A stretch of 64,000 nt of DNA from Pteria penguin (GCA_035048485.1 CM068588.1:25757118-25821117); one strand, 5' to 3'; numbered from the stretch's first letter, positions 11,101-22,376 are shown. The notes: generated by a model from the sequence alone, not told the origin. Translations and numbers: made by a program.

Positions 11101-12520
11101 GGGCATCTGTTTTATCCATACCCCACGTGTACAGAGAGTGCTGATAGAGAGCTCTTACCCCGTAAGTCACATATTTTCATTGGTTTCAAATGTAAAAGCC
11201 AAATATTCAATTTCAAATAAAATCTGTAATGGTGTGCCAAAATCTAAATCCATTATTCTCCAAGGGCAACTTTTATCATAAGTTACCCACATTAAGAACT
11301 ATGGATTTGTAAATAATAAAATTTCAAGAAGGGACTTTTTATAAAAAATTTTTCACCATTTGATTAGTCAATTCAAAGTTACTTTCAAAAATAGAATTCA
11401 TGCCAAACACATTATGTAAGTTCAATTTACTGACGTCATTATGAAGGGTTATATGATAGTTTGTGCTTTTACATTTCAATTTACAATTGAAAAAAAAATT
11501 ATTCATATCTACTTGTGCAGTTTGCTTGTGTAACGGTGCCTGTTTTCTTTATTTTATGTAGCATTTCATGAAGTCTCAGTATACCCAAAGAAAGAATTAC
11601 CTTTCTTCATTCTGTTCACTGCCGGTCTTTGTTCTTTTACTGCTCTTTTGGCTCTCCTTACACATCAGTATCCTGAACCAATGGGAGTCATCGCTAAGAC
11701 AGTAAGTATTGACTTTGGATTAGGAACACAGTAAAACTTGTTTGCTTGCACAGAAGAGAAAAAAAAGAAGATCGATAAATTGGGGGCATATTGTTTTTGT
11801 CCTGTCTGATTGTTTGTCTGTTGTCAACTTTTAACCTTTACCATAAATTTTGAACCATGAAGGATAGAAATTTCATATTTAACATGCATACTCCACTAAT
11901 GAAGCCCTTTCAAATGACATCAAGGTCGATGACATTTTGACTTTGACAATGACCTTTACGATAAAAATAAATTTCTGACCTTGTTGCCGCCGAGGACAGT
12001 GTTTCACAAACACATCTTGTTCAACACTGTTCACTTTTTTTATCAATTTGTAAGTGCTTGATTGATAAAATATAGGTCCATGTTTTGGTTTCCAGTGGTA
12101 GAAGTCCATGTTTTGGGTCCCAGCAGTAGAGGTCTTACCTCTATGACATCACATTGGCTTGACCAATATCAGGAATTCTTACTCATCCAGGTCACCTTAT
12201 TCCACCTCTGGATATATCAGGGTTCATAAATGCCTTTTTCCATACTTTGTCTTGTACATATATTAAAGTTATGCCTGTCTAAAGACTGTAAAGTGTCTTT
12301 TTATATATAAAAGGTAATTTTTAATGGTTGAAAGGATGTTGCAAATATGGCATCTGATTTCTAATCCTCAGAAGTGTTTAATACTACATATACTACAAAC
12401 TCCTGTCTTTTTTTATAATTTCAGGTCTTACAGTGGTTGTACTTGCCTATCAGTTACATTTTGGAGAAATTGGAAGCCATCTTGCCTTCTAACCTTCTTC
12501 ATCAGCTGTCTCGGATATAG
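2112..12520 (+). CDS. ST7: ST7 (suppressor of tumorigenicity 7) orthologue, 3' ten coding exons; 5' part outside window
   Basis: Spliced exons are 2112-2166, 3938-4037, 4602-4699, 6038-6152, 6944-7016, 7793-7895, 10593-10743, 11069-11161, 11562-11701 and 12425-12520. All junctions are GT-AG and the phases agree throughout, giving 340 residues and a TAG stop. From memory of human ST7 (about 585 aa), this covers roughly the C-terminal 60 percent, from the AEEEATT-type helix to the C-terminal LPSxLxHQLxRI. ST7 is a conserved multi-pass membrane protein with TPR-like helices; its biochemical role is poorly defined, and in animals it is linked to LDL-receptor-family domains and tumour suppression. 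Exon 9 encodes a clear hydrophobic segment ([19 protein letters not shown]) fitting a transmembrane helix. I could not find the preceding exon in 1-2111. The gene is convergent with the Gi gene downstream. Identification is secure from long, near-identical blocks in every exon. Confidence 0.96.
2270..2840 (+). repeat. Interspersed element with three ~145-bp internal tandem units ('ggtcacaatgggctgg')
   Basis: The 'gtc(c/t)gggccataac' motif recurs at about 2358, 2501 and 2647. Each unit has a 'catgaccttgtc' stretch followed by 'ctcaaggtca...cacaatggg'. The ends 'cccctcgcac' and 'cacgcaagggga' are weakly inverted. It lies in an ST7 intron. Confidence 0.65.
3938..4037 (+). CDS. ST7: ST7 coding exon
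   Basis: The acceptor is 'atgcag' and the donor GTAAGT is at 4038. It starts [19 protein letters not shown] and ends SSAYEAVH plus one base. The open frame that begins upstream at 3914 is only intron read-through. Confidence 0.93.
4165..4312 (+). repeat. 22-bp minisatellite (agatgttatagatagatatccc)
   Basis: About seven copies of a 22-bp unit alternate 'atagatag' and 'attggtag' variants. It is located in an ST7 intron. Confidence 0.8.
4602..4699 (+). CDS. ST7: ST7 coding exon
   Basis: The acceptor is 'attcag' and the donor GTGAGA. After the split Arg codon it reads [19 protein letters not shown] and then [13 protein letters not shown]. This is one of the most conserved blocks of ST7. It ends in phase 0. 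Confidence 0.95.
6038..6152 (+). CDS. ST7: ST7 coding exon
   Basis: The acceptor is 'tttcag' and the donor GTAAGG. It encodes [17 protein letters not shown], then the helical [17 protein letters not shown] segment, and leaves one base for the next exon. Confidence 0.95.
6430..6908 (+). repeat. 33-bp minisatellite in ST7 intron, ~14-15 copies
   Basis: The unit is catgacatctgtaacagctc followed by tactcatcacccc. Copies differ by a few substitutions (gctc/actc, cat/tat). The array stops about 35 bp before the acceptor of the exon at 6944. There are no spacers, so it is not CRISPR-like. Confidence 0.9.
6944..7016 (+). CDS. ST7: ST7 coding exon
   Basis: The acceptor is 'ttccag' and the donor GTAAGT. 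It encodes [19 protein letters not shown] followed by AVAD and a split Lys codon. It lies immediately downstream of the 33-bp intronic tandem array. Confidence 0.94.
7017..7792 (+). other. ST7 intron, AT-rich unique sequence
   Basis: This is an ordinary intron between two ST7 exons. No repeat or RNA gene was recognised. Confidence 0.6.
7793..7895 (+). CDS. ST7: ST7 coding exon
   Basis: The acceptor is 'ttccag' and the donor GTAAAT. It encodes [16 protein letters not shown], then [18 protein letters not shown], nearly identical to vertebrate ST7. The open frame starting at 7722 extends into the intron by chance. Confidence 0.95.
8330..8768. repeat. 439-bp terminal direct repeat, copy 1
   Basis: It has 8-bp inverted ends GGTCAAAG/CTTTGACC. 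The left flank is AACC and the right flank TATA. Confidence 0.85.
9627..10065. repeat. 439-bp terminal direct repeat, copy 2
   Basis: It is nearly identical to the repeat at 8330. The left flank is TATA and the right flank AACC, the mirror of copy 1. Confidence 0.85.
10593..10743 (+). CDS. ST7: ST7 coding exon
   Basis: The acceptor is 'tttcag' and the donor GTATGT. It encodes [19 protein letters not shown], then [20 protein letters not shown] and [11 protein letters not shown]. It is the largest visible ST7 exon at 151 nt, and follows the intron that holds the nested transposon. Confidence 0.95.
11069..11161 (+). CDS. ST7: ST7 coding exon
   Basis: The acceptor is 'tatatag' and the donor GTAAGT. 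It encodes [18 protein letters not shown], then [12 protein letters not shown], leaving one base. Confidence 0.94.
11562..11701 (+). CDS. ST7: ST7 coding exon with predicted membrane helix
   Basis: The acceptor is 'atgtag' and the donor GTAAGT. It encodes [13 protein letters not shown] followed by the hydrophobic [19 protein letters not shown] and [14 protein letters not shown]. The hydrophobic run fits a C-terminal transmembrane helix. It ends in phase 0. Confidence 0.94.
11920..12015 (-). repeat. Fragment of the 'gtgtttgtgaaacac' repeat family, reverse orientation
   Basis: The palindromic head occurs in reverse at 11999-12013. It is followed, in reverse, by degraded 'ggcggcaac...aaggtca' sequence seen in the copies near 23114, 35873 and 42969. 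It is in the last ST7 intron. Confidence 0.55.
12425..12520 (+). CDS. ST7: ST7 terminal coding exon and stop
   Basis: The acceptor is 'tttcag'. It reads [19 protein letters not shown], then [12 protein letters not shown] and a TAG stop. This corresponds to the ST7 isoform ending in a VESILPSSLWHQLTRI-type tail. The window shows no alternative terminal exon. Confidence 0.93.
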   Translation, partial: VLQWLYLPISYILEKLEAILPSNLLHQLSRI

Positions 12521-13716
12521 ATGATTACTGTATAATATGCTACCTAAATGTTACTTGTTCTCCTGGATTCTCTGTTCATGTCTTTTATTTTTGTTAGCTA
12601 TAATGTGAAATGACTTCCTGTGTGGTATTTATAGGTGGATATTTAAAGTACAATGCCTTCATAAAAATTGTTCTCTCAAGTTTTTTTCTGTATGGCATTT
12701 GTTATACAGGTCTTTGTATCTTTAATATCAACTTTTGAAATAAAACTGTTGTGTGTGCTAAATATATCAACAGACATAGAATATGTAACTAAGTACAAGA
12801 AAGTCTTTGACTATCTAGTTAAGATGCGTTTACCAATATTATTGTGTTCCACTACTTTGAACTTTACCGACTGTACTATCCTCCGTTCTTTCTTGGTAGG
12901 ACAGCAAGGAATATGAAAGGATTAATTATTTATTGTACCCAAAACTGTTACCATGTCGTAAAAATTTACAATATATGGTTTTGTGGTGTAGCATTTGTTT
13001 TGAGCCATTGGCTTTCAAATGTCAGTAGAAAATTAAACACTATTCAAATACTGCTGTCTTTCATGTATTAATTTTATGAATGTGATAGAAAGACTGGAGT
13101 TACATTGAAAGCAATATTTTCTTTTAAAAGTATTTTTTCAATTGTTGATATATATGTTTTTTTTCTTGGTTTTTGGTTTGCAGCATGAGGTTTCACCGTT
13201 CAGAGTGCCTGGTATTGTAATTTATAATGATATTAAAGCTGAAAAGGCTTAAAGATGTGTTCAGAATTCATTTATACATACATTATGTGACCAAAATGGC
13301 TTTTAGCTGTGTAACATGTTTTATGTATTTCTTTGGATTTTTTTTCATACAGTTTGTTGAAAGTATTTCATTGGATGACATTTCGTTTCATCTTGATTTT
13401 TTTTCAGTGCATCTACTATCATTTAAAATTGAGAAAACAGTGATGCATACTGCTGCATTGGAAAAAGTCATCCTCTTAATTTGTACTGTATATGATAATT
13501 GATATAGTAAGGTCATAAGAGATGTTCTATTCCATTAATCTTTAATATTTTTCATTGAAGCCAGTGTATCCAACTTTAGATATAGAATGTCATTGTATCA
13601 GATCAGTGGGCAACTGACAAGTGAAATAGCATAATGGGATATCCAAATCTTCAAAATCCACTTAAAAACCATCTCATGCTTGTAGAACATACTTCAAAGA
13701 TAACTGTAACAATAAA
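12521..13716 (+). other. Probable ST7 3' UTR and candidate polyadenylation signals
   Basis: This is AT-rich sequence without a credible coding region. AATAAA hexamers in the sense direction occur at 12739-12744 and 13711-13716. Either could end the ST7 transcript, and the sequence alone does not decide between them. Confidence 0.4.
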
Positions 13717-14880
13717 ACACTAGTTTCTTAATTCAGAGCTGTATCTTGCATTTATCTTGCATTTAGCAATTCTTTAACATAGCATGTGTTGAAATATACC
13801 CTTGCAGATATTTTGATTCTGTGTGAATCTGTAACATTGTGTCTGTATACCAGGGTATGTGATTCCAAGATGCCAAAATGTGATGTTGAGGGTAGCATTG
13901 TTTAAGGGTATATGTGTACGTAAAATGCATCAGTAAATGATGGGATATTTTAGGAAGGGATGATGACATTTTAAGGTTTTTATGTATAATATCTGTTTCA
14001 CTATATCACATTCAGCGAGTCAGAATAACAATTAAGGTAGTTTATGTTTCAAAGTATTACAATGTTCCATGACAGACAGATGTTCTCAACCGATTTCATG
14101 TTTGAATTTATTTATGTGCTATCGGAGCAGGCATATGCTGTTTGCTACTGCTTTATATGTGAACATGTTGATACATGTCAATATATTTATAACTTTGTCC
14201 TGCAAATGCATATGGACAAAGTTACTCAGTAAAGAAATTATGAAATTTGAAAATTGCTTTGTTATTATTTAAGGATCCTAAGTATATTTGTTAAGTATTC
14301 CTTATGCCTTTCTCCATCAATCTGACACTTACTGAATTAATGAGAAATTATTGGAGAAGTTTTGATTAACCTTCATAAAAGAAACATGAAGAGTACATTT
14401 CAATCTTGACAATAGCAGCAGGTGAAGAAGGGAACTTAGCTTCACAGTATGACATCAGTCATCAGCCAAGAACTACTGCAAACAAGGTTTGTGAAAGGTG
14501 AATGCCAGTTTTAAAGGTTTTGAAGATGAGGTCAGATGTCAAGGTCACAGTGTAACAAGTGTCTGTGTCAAAGAAAAGGTATTGATCCTTCCAGAGATTT
14601 TTTTATTGAAGAAGTGTACGTTGCTGAGTAAACATTGGATGAATGTGAATATAATGAATAGCAAGTGTGAGGGCACTGGCTATAAACGATAGATATATTG
14701 AGTAAACATTGGATGAATGTGAATATAATGAATAGCAAGTGTGAGGGCACTGGCTATAAATGATAGATATATTCAATCACGAAATGTTTACACAAATGAT
14801 TATTTGATAATGATACAGCTAAGAAAGGAGTTTGTTTAGAAATTAAAATCAATCTAATATGACAAAACTTTTTCGGTGTC
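13717..14880. other. Intergenic, no gene seen
   Basis: AT-rich. The only structure is a roughly 75-bp tandem duplication at about 14625-14772 ('gagtaaacattggatgaatg...gctataaa'). Confidence 0.5.
14625..14772. repeat. 75-bp tandem duplication
   Basis: Two nearly identical copies of 'gagtaaacattggatgaatg' through 'ctggctataaa(c/t)gatagatatatt' stand head to tail, just beside the 3' end of the LINE. Confidence 0.85.
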
Positions 14881-17800
14881 GCAGCCTATCGGTAAACTGC
14901 ACAAGTACTGCCTTTTATTCTGCGCTCTGTAGTACTGCGCCAGAAAATGTCGCTCTGTCGCCTCATTTCCCTTGCCTTACCTTTAATTCTTTCCACGCCA
15001 AAAGGCGCGTTAGGTCACCACACTATCGTTCTATTTCTTTCTGTCCCTCGCTACTATTTGGGCTGTATTCCAGCTTGTCCACCAAGCCGTGTTTCTTTCT
15101 TTTTCACTATTCTTCTCCATGTGGTCATAGGCCTTCCTCTTGCTGTTTTTCCTTTAAGGCTACTAGCCGAGTGCTGTCTTGCAGTCATCTTTTCCTTCCC
15201 TCCGAAAAATGTGTCCAAGCCAGTTCCACCTTCTGAATTCACATTTAATGTTGTTCTGTCCAGATGTTTCCAAAACTCTTCATCCGTGCTTCCATCTTAT
15301 TCGCAGAATTCTTCTGAGGCACTTTGTTTGGAATGTGTCAATTTTTTCATCTTTCTTTGTTATCTACTGGGTCTCGCTTCCATACAGTAGCACAGATCTT
15401 ATTAAGGTCTTAAATGGATGTATCTTAGTATTTCTCCCTATTCTTCTGGTGATCCAAATTCTGCTGAGGCTGTAGAATGCTCCCCCGCCATCTGTAATCT
15501 GTTCTTTATGTCTTTGTCGCCTCCACCTTTCTTGTCTACTATTGCACAGAAGTATATGAACTCATTCACATCCTCTACTGGGTCGTTGTTGACTAGAATA
15601 TTGACTTCATTCCTGGTGAATTCCGTCCTCATCGTTTTACTTTTCTTAACACTTTGTTTCAGTCTTGCTCTTGACGCCTCTTCAGTCATTTTGCTGGTTT
15701 TATCACTGAAGTCCTGGAATTTGGAGAATATCAGCACTATATCATCAGCAGAATCAAGGTAGGTCCTCCAATGCTGTTGTAAAGTCCCAGCTTATTCCTC
15801 TTTTCACTCCGGCGGTTGTTTTTTCATTACATTACAATGAGAAATAGAAAACCAGACATCACACATCCCTGTTACACGCCAGTCTTTATCTAGAACCACT
15901 CTGGTATTTCATTTTCGATGAATACACACTCGAATCTCTCGTATATTCCTCTTACTGCACTGATGATCTTACCTGGGATACCAAAGCTCATCATTATGGT
16001 CCAATTTCTCTTTGTGCACTGAGTCGAATGCTTTTTCAAAATCGACAAAATGAGTGTATATTGGTGTTCTAGATTCATTTACTTGTTCTATTTTGTCCCT
16101 TGGGATAAATATCTAGTCTGTAGTTCATCTTGCTGGCCTAAATCCTGCTCGCTTTCCACGGATTTCCTGTCTACTCCTTTTTCAGTGTTTTCTGTGATCA
16201 TTAGGCTGAAGATTTTACTGATAGATAGATGGTAACAAAGTCGATGAATACACACTAAAATCCCTCGTATATTCCTCTTACTGCACTGATGATCTTGCCT
16301 GGGATACCATAGCTCTTCATCGTGGTCTGTATCTGTCCACGTCAGTTGTTGCAGTCCCTCAAATATCCCTTCTTGAGTTCTTGTTTCCATGACTTTGACC
16401 ATGTTTCGTTTCTGTATTCCATATTTGTGTACAAGTATGTACATGTATGCTGTTGTTCCCATACCTTAATTCAATAGCTCTGGTCCTACCTGATCTACAC
16501 CTGCAGATTTCTCGCTTCTTGTTTTTTTAGGTGCTGATCTTGCTTCACCAATGCACATTCTACCCGTATCAATGTCCTTTATTTCCTCTAAATGTCCTAT
16601 TTCATCCTCTATGATTGGATCATTTGGGACTTCTCTGTTTATTATCTCACTAAAATGTTCTTCCTATCTTTCCATCCTATCACTCTTCTCAGCACACCCT
16701 GTTTGTCCATCACTCCTATTGCCTGTCTCCTCTTTTCACCGGTAAGCACGCTCATGATGGAATACAACTCCTTACTCCTCCAGTTCTCTTCAGCTTTCTC
16801 TACAGATTCTGCCTTCTCTTCCATCCAGTTCTCTTATCTTCTCTGCTACTCCTCTGAACTTCTTTGTCTTTCTCGACGTATTCCATCTTCAGTCTTTCTT
16901 TCAGTTTGTGTGGTTTTCCACTTTCTAGCTTTTTTAAATCCTCTTCCTTTCCTCTACTTTCTTTCATGTTCTCTCTCTGATCCATGGTTTGCTCTGTTTC
17001 TTTTATCTTTCCTATGATTTCTTTCGCAGCTTCCCTGTACACTTCCACCATTCTGTGATATTCCACCTCCAGGTCACCCGCAACTTGCAACACCAGAACC
17101 TGTTTGTGACCTCATTGAAATGCTTTCTCATCTCATCGCTATTCAACTTCTTCACATCAAATATTTCTATTGTGTTCTTTTCTTTTGGGTTTTTCTTTTT
17201 GAATGACTATCATGTTTTTGTACTTGGAATAGAACCTTGCCTTTATCGTTCTCTTGTTTAGAGGTGTCCATTCTATTTTATTTTTTATTTTTTCTTTGCT
17301 TTGCTTTGTTTTGTTATTGTTGGTGGGGTTTTTTTGCTCAATGGCTCATCATTATAGCTTCCCTTACATACACAATCCACTCTCCATTCTGTAAACTTAT
17401 TGATCTCATAACTTTCCTCCTACTCTCATTTATTTCCAGAATATCAATCCCATATATCTTCATTTCTTTAGCCACCTGTGCAACTCTTGTTCTTTCTGCC
17501 ATTGTGCACACATTCCAACAGCCAATGATGGTCTGCTGTTGTGAGACCACTATGTATCCTGTCGACTACTGAGCTTCTCGGATTTGGCCCAGCGTCATGT
17601 TAGCATCCGCAGCGGCTCTCCCGCTATCGTTATCATCAAACCTAGCGTTTGCAGTTCCTGTAACAATCTGTTTTTACGGGACAGGGGTGTGAACACTATG
17701 CCCGACTCGAAGCCTGGAGGACCAGTGAGGTTCGCCTCGAGTGACTAACGGTTAGTTTTCCTTCTCCTAGACGAGCTGCTGGTCAAGTCTAACGAGTCCC

Positions 17801-17960
17801 ATTTACCCGTCGCCCCTGTAGTCCAGCCCGTAGCCGTAGGGTGTCCAGTTACCGTGTGTCGCCGCGTGGAAGCACTACATAGGACTTGTTGTGGAGAGGC
17901 TCTGTATTGGCAGAAAGAAGCTTTCGCAATCGGCTCTTCTTTTCGCATTGTTGCTAGCCA
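14880..17960 (-). mobile_element. Decayed RTE/BovB-type LINE (endonuclease, linker, reverse transcriptase remnants)
   Basis: Read on the minus strand from 17.96 kb downwards. The GC-rich 5' part includes MRKEEPIAKASFCQY. The AP endonuclease start IIGCWNVCTMAERTRVAQV and GIDILEINESR lies at 17550-17338. The linker EYVEKDKEVQRSSREDKR (17093-16800) and VLTGEKRRQAIGVMDKQG (16824-16642) follows. Reverse transcriptase pieces occur at about 16462-15438, with LDSADDIVLIFS near 15741-15755. The C-terminal GKTARGRPMTTWRR is at 15242-15054. These segments match, in order, RTE-clade elements such as those annotated as craniofacial development protein 2-like. It is interrupted by frameshifts and stops and is a pseudogene. 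The + strand ORFs over this stretch are shadows. Confidence 0.85.
15915..16322 (-). repeat. Internal duplication in the LINE reverse transcriptase
   Basis: About 80 bp beginning 'tcgatgaatacacact' at 15915 recurs at 16241 with roughly 95 percent identity by eye. Both copies encode the same RT stretch (IPGKII/..CSKRNIRGI type). This indicates rearrangement after insertion. Confidence 0.7.
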
Positions 17961-20034
17961 GTAGTGGTGGCTAAAAGCAGGAATTATTAATCACACAGAC
18001 GCAAATCAACACACTAGACACAGCACACAACATTGTCACAAGGCGCCAGACATGCGGTGCACCGATATCAGACCTCAGGCCCCTCCCTCAATATATGTTA
18101 TCTCTACATTAATCCTTTATCCTTATCAAGGATAAAACACTGGGTCTTTATTTAGAAACTCTATTGATTATAGTACCTTCACTTTCATTTATGTTGCTAT
18201 CTCACAAGATCATTTTAAACGGAGGTACAAGATCATTTTATCGTACTATGTAGCCTAGCTCTAAGCAAATTATATCGCATGCTCTCTGTAGATGCTGGTC
18301 TGCTACGAATGAAGGAAGTAGATCAGCGTGTGTGTCTGGGGTATCGTCTTCAGGGGACTTTTATCTGGTCTGCCTTAACCCAAAGACGCAAGCAGGTATA
18401 TGGTTTTTTTTTTACTTAGTTGAAGCCCAGACTGTTCCTGATCTTGTAGGCTTCCAGAAAACACGGCCCTGTTCCAAATCAACCGGGGATCAATCGTAGA
18501 GCCATGCTTTATCCTTTGGTAAAGATACTAACTCTACTGCTTCTCCCACACGGAACAACTTGTGCCATCATCTGATCTATTCCTCGTCTCTTGGTGACTG
18601 CTCAGATCTAATTCTTTACCGATTGCGTAGATACAACCTCGTTTACTACGCACAGAGGCCTGTATGGTCATTCTCCCCTTTGCATCGAAAATAATGTGTT
18701 CTTACTCTTCCTTCAAATTTTGGTATCCGAGCCCACATAACAAGAGTCTTCACAACCGTTCTTGCCAGTATATATAAACTTACTTTGCAAAGTAAACGAT
18801 GTAATACAAAGTGACAAATGAAAAATATTACTGAATTAAGGGTAAAGTTAAATCAGTTGGAACGAACAGGAAAAAATACACTTCTGACATATCTTCACTT
18901 TTTCACCTATACTATGTACTTAATTCCTTGTGGGTCCGATTGTAGTTACTACTTGCAGACAGAAATGCTAACCCTAAAATTTGATGAATCAGTTATCAGC
19001 AAACCACAAGACCAAGTGCATCTAGAACACCACTTTAACATGAACTCGGGGTACAGATGCGTCGTGGATTCGCATCACGTTATCCGATGAAAACACTGAG
19101 CAATTCTGAATTCTCGCTTCCTTATTCAAAGATGCAAACTTTGTTTGAATAATGTACAGTCGTATCCCAAGCCATCGAAATCCCTGGACATAACGACAAC
19201 AGACTCATGCAGTATGTCATCGACGATGTGGACCACAACTTTAGAACGTTGGATGATCAGTGTGTATACCAATCGCTTCTGTTAGATCTGGTACAAAAAG
19301 GTCTCCAATACCAAGAACTTCAGTATCTATTGACGACCCGAAGTCTGCTACAACTATCGATATTCATTTCTACAGGCTATCCACTTATCAAGCCACTGCA
19401 CCGACTCACAAAGATTTGACGGAACTCCGAATACAGTCTACTAGGATCTTGAACAGAATTGCCAAACCCCAACAGGAAGAAGCAACTTCAGAAAGCGCCA
19501 CCATGCCCCACAGACTAACTGCAGGTGAAATAGACATTGAATCAACCCTTAACACCACCGTTATCGAAAAGGTCAAAATGGAGAAGTCAACAAAACGAGT
19601 TATTACATTAGTACAAAATGCAAATGTAGCAACAAAATTGTTTCCTTGTGCAGCTAGACGGGAAACCAGTATATTTCATGTCAGAGCCAACCATCCATTT
19701 AAAGGACTGTCAGGTGTTGGGACAATTTTCACTAGGTGAGGATATTTGCACAGATCATGGACCATGACATGTAAGTTTGCTCCTTCGTTTCAAAACCAGG
19801 ACGCCAACATGCCAGATGGCTAGAAATACCGGGTGTATATGACAACATAAAGGTGCTGATGCGCTTTTAAAGCAGAATACTGTGTCGACAATTCAGTGTG
19901 AGATGTAGCAACTTATTCTGCAGTATCGGCTCAACGCAAGCAAACTAACACCACGGACGAGTACTAACTGAGGAAATAAACAAACCAGGATATCGATGAT
20001 TTTGCCATGAATTAAAACTGGAAACTGACCTAAT
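17961..20034. other. Intergenic; coding-like remnant of unknown origin
   Basis: Less AT-rich than its surroundings. Open + frames occur at 19207-19419 (MQYVIDDVDHNFRTLDDQ) and 19260-19739 (159 codons, containing HFYRLSTYQATAPTHKD). They overlap in different frames and I recognise no family. No start, splice or promoter context supports a gene. It is probably part of an old mobile element. Confidence 0.3.
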
Positions 20035-20261
20035 TATGGCCAGGTAGCGCGCTTACTTCTCACCAATGCGACCCGGGTTCGATTCCCGGTGTGGTACGTG
20101 AGATGGTGGGGCTGTCACCAACCTGGTTTCGTGAGTTTTCTCCGGGTACTCCGGTTAACTCCCACACAAACGACACCCTTACGCCAAGGTCTACGAGCAA
20201 GATTTATACAAGTTGTTAACTTGTTTCTTAATCGTTGTAAAATAAATAAAGTTAAAAAAAA
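20035..20261 (+). mobile_element. tRNA-derived SINE
   Basis: The head has an A-box-like 'tggccaggtagcgcgc' and a B box 'gggttcgattccc'. It is followed by a 'ttttctccgggtactccggtt' body similar to conserved SINE central domains in bivalves, and a 3' tail 'aaataaataaagttaaaaaa'. The cloverleaf cannot be completed, so it is not a tRNA gene. Confidence 0.75.
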
Positions 20262-20749
20262 AGTACACGTGGTGGTAGTTATTATCTTAAGTTACTTTGC
20301 GTTTATAGTTTAAAGATCTTATAACTGAAAATGATTTACTGTTTCGAAAATCAAATGGAATTTAGCAGGCTGTATACCCACAGTCCCTAAGAAATATTCT
20401 CGATGACAGTAGAACTCCGGGTCACATGCCCTAGGACAACAGCGAAATTGCGAAAACTTATAGGTCTGGTATGAAATCAGACGCCATAAATTTCATAAAG
20501 AAAAGTACCGACTATAACTAAACATGTGCGAATGAAAAATTTCGAGACAGAGATACCAATGGAAAGAGTGGCAACCGATATTCTTGACGAACTTCCTTTG
20601 AGTAAAGAATGGAATGGGTACTTTCTTGTAATGATACTGGTTGCAAAACTCGGCTTGATGTGGGGTGTGCGGCGTGCCACAACACCTGGTTTCCGGCCTT
20701 TATAGGTGAATATAGCTCCCGTACTGCATTTACATTCAACCTATTGATT
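20262..20749. other. Intergenic, nothing recognised
   Basis: Unique-looking sequence with no supported gene. Confidence 0.4.
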
Positions 20750-21065
20750 TCGAGATCAAACAGTTCAAGGCTAGGTCAAAGGGCCTTGAAGAATAAAAAT
20801 GGTTCCCGAGCTACATATGTAGTTACACCTATTAATATGGAAATTTACACACATACTCCCCACGAGCCGAGGATGTGCCCTATTAATTTTGGGATCAAAG
20901 GTCAAGGTCATGATGAATGAAAATGGTTTCCGGGCTACAAATGTAGTTACATTCCATCTATTGTTATGAAACCTTACACACATAATCCCCACGAGTCGTG
21001 GGTGTGCCCCATTGATTTCGGGATCAAAGGTCAAGGTCATAAGGCCTTGCTAAATTAATATGGTT
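20750..21065. repeat. Tandem repeat of ~125-bp units carrying 'gggatcaaaggtcaaggtca'
   Basis: About two and a half copies share 'atggtt(c/t)ccgggctaca', 'atgtagttac', 'acacatactccccacgag' and 'gatcaaaggtcaaggtca'. Confidence 0.7.
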
Positions 21066-21857
21066 TTACTTTACTGATCAAAAGTCCAGGCCAATGTGAA
21101 AAAAGGTATAAAATCTAGGGTATAAAAACGTTTTGCAACTCGGCACATTGCATCTTTGATGGAACTTTCTTGTTCACATTCATACGCCATATAAAATCTG
21201 GGATACTTATTCCAAAATTTTGGTCTGTCTTAAAGGAAATGATCATGGAGATCCTCCTTGAGAAATGCGTACCATATAATTACCAGAAAGACTGATTTCT
21301 TAACATTGAGTCTACGACCTCTTGAATTGATGCGTGTGATATTGGCGAGTAAAATTCAAGATCAGGAATAACGTGGAAATCAAAAAGTGTCAAAGTCCTG
21401 GAGTCAGAGTAAACATACGATACCGCAGCAAAAAGCAAGACATCCTAGTACGCGTATGAGCATAATGGCATTTCAATATACGAGGTCGTGGAAATGATGA
21501 TGAAACTGATATTTTGTTACTTACCCCTCTGAACACTATTTAGATAGGCAAACCAAAGTCGTTTACATGTAATGAACTTAATTGAAGTAAAAACTTGATT
21601 GCTTTCTGTGTTGAAGTGAAAATAGACTTCTCGTGCTCATCAGAAGTGCAAAGAAACTTCTCCAGGAAATTCAAAAGAGAACGATACAATTTCAAAATTA
21701 TGGAGGGATTTCTTGAATATATCGCTTCCATGTATAGAGAGTGACATTTCTTTTTGTACTCTCCACCTAAAACAAAGGGTGGTAGTGGACATTTATTAAA
21801 GGCAGGACATCTGTTATTTAAAAAAAAATGTTAAAACCTGGAAACGGTCATGTAAAA

Positions 21858-22300
21858 GGTCAAAGCACAGTAATTTCATTTCCCATAGAGTCCCATATTA
21901 AATTACCAAACTTCCAGCAAGATTTACACAACATCCAACATCTTAGTTATATATAATCCATATGTCAAAATGTTTGTTAGATAGACCCTCCTCTATCAGA
22001 ATTTTAAGAGTTTACCATAGGTTATCCACCTGCATTTCGAAAAAATCATGCTGGGAAGGGGGCACCCCAAAAAATCTGCCAAAATTCAAATGTAAACAAC
22101 AACCCCCCTTTAGGTCATAAAATTTTTACATTAGCGAAATGAGATAAAAATTCATGATTTTACAGCAGAATCAATCTTTATTTATAAATTGATCAAATAA
22201 TTTTATCCAATCACAGCTCCTGATACAATGAAATAATAGTCCCTCTCTCCCTACATCACACCAGCCAATCACGACTCTCGTTAATTACTGTTCTTTGACC
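21858..22300. repeat. Third, diverged copy of the GGTCAAAG...CTTTGACC repeat (solo)
   Basis: It is colinear with 8330-8768 across its whole length, with many substitutions and small indels. Its length is 443 bp and it has the same inverted termini. It stands alone, as a solo LTR or a single MITE would. No clear target duplication is seen. Confidence 0.8.
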
Positions 22301-22301
22301 T

Positions 22302-22376
22302 AAACCCCCCCCCCCCCCCCCCAAAAAAAAACCCCCCTAGAACTGTCCTAACGGGACAAATACCCCCCCCCCCCCG
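22302..22376. repeat. Homopolymer C and A runs
   Basis: Long C runs, an A run, then more C runs. The exact lengths are likely unreliable in any assembly. Confidence 0.7.

Noticed and set aside
14859..17261. Long + strand ORFs rich in Ser, Leu and Phe
   Set aside because: They are antisense to the RTE LINE on the minus strand, which explains the open frames.
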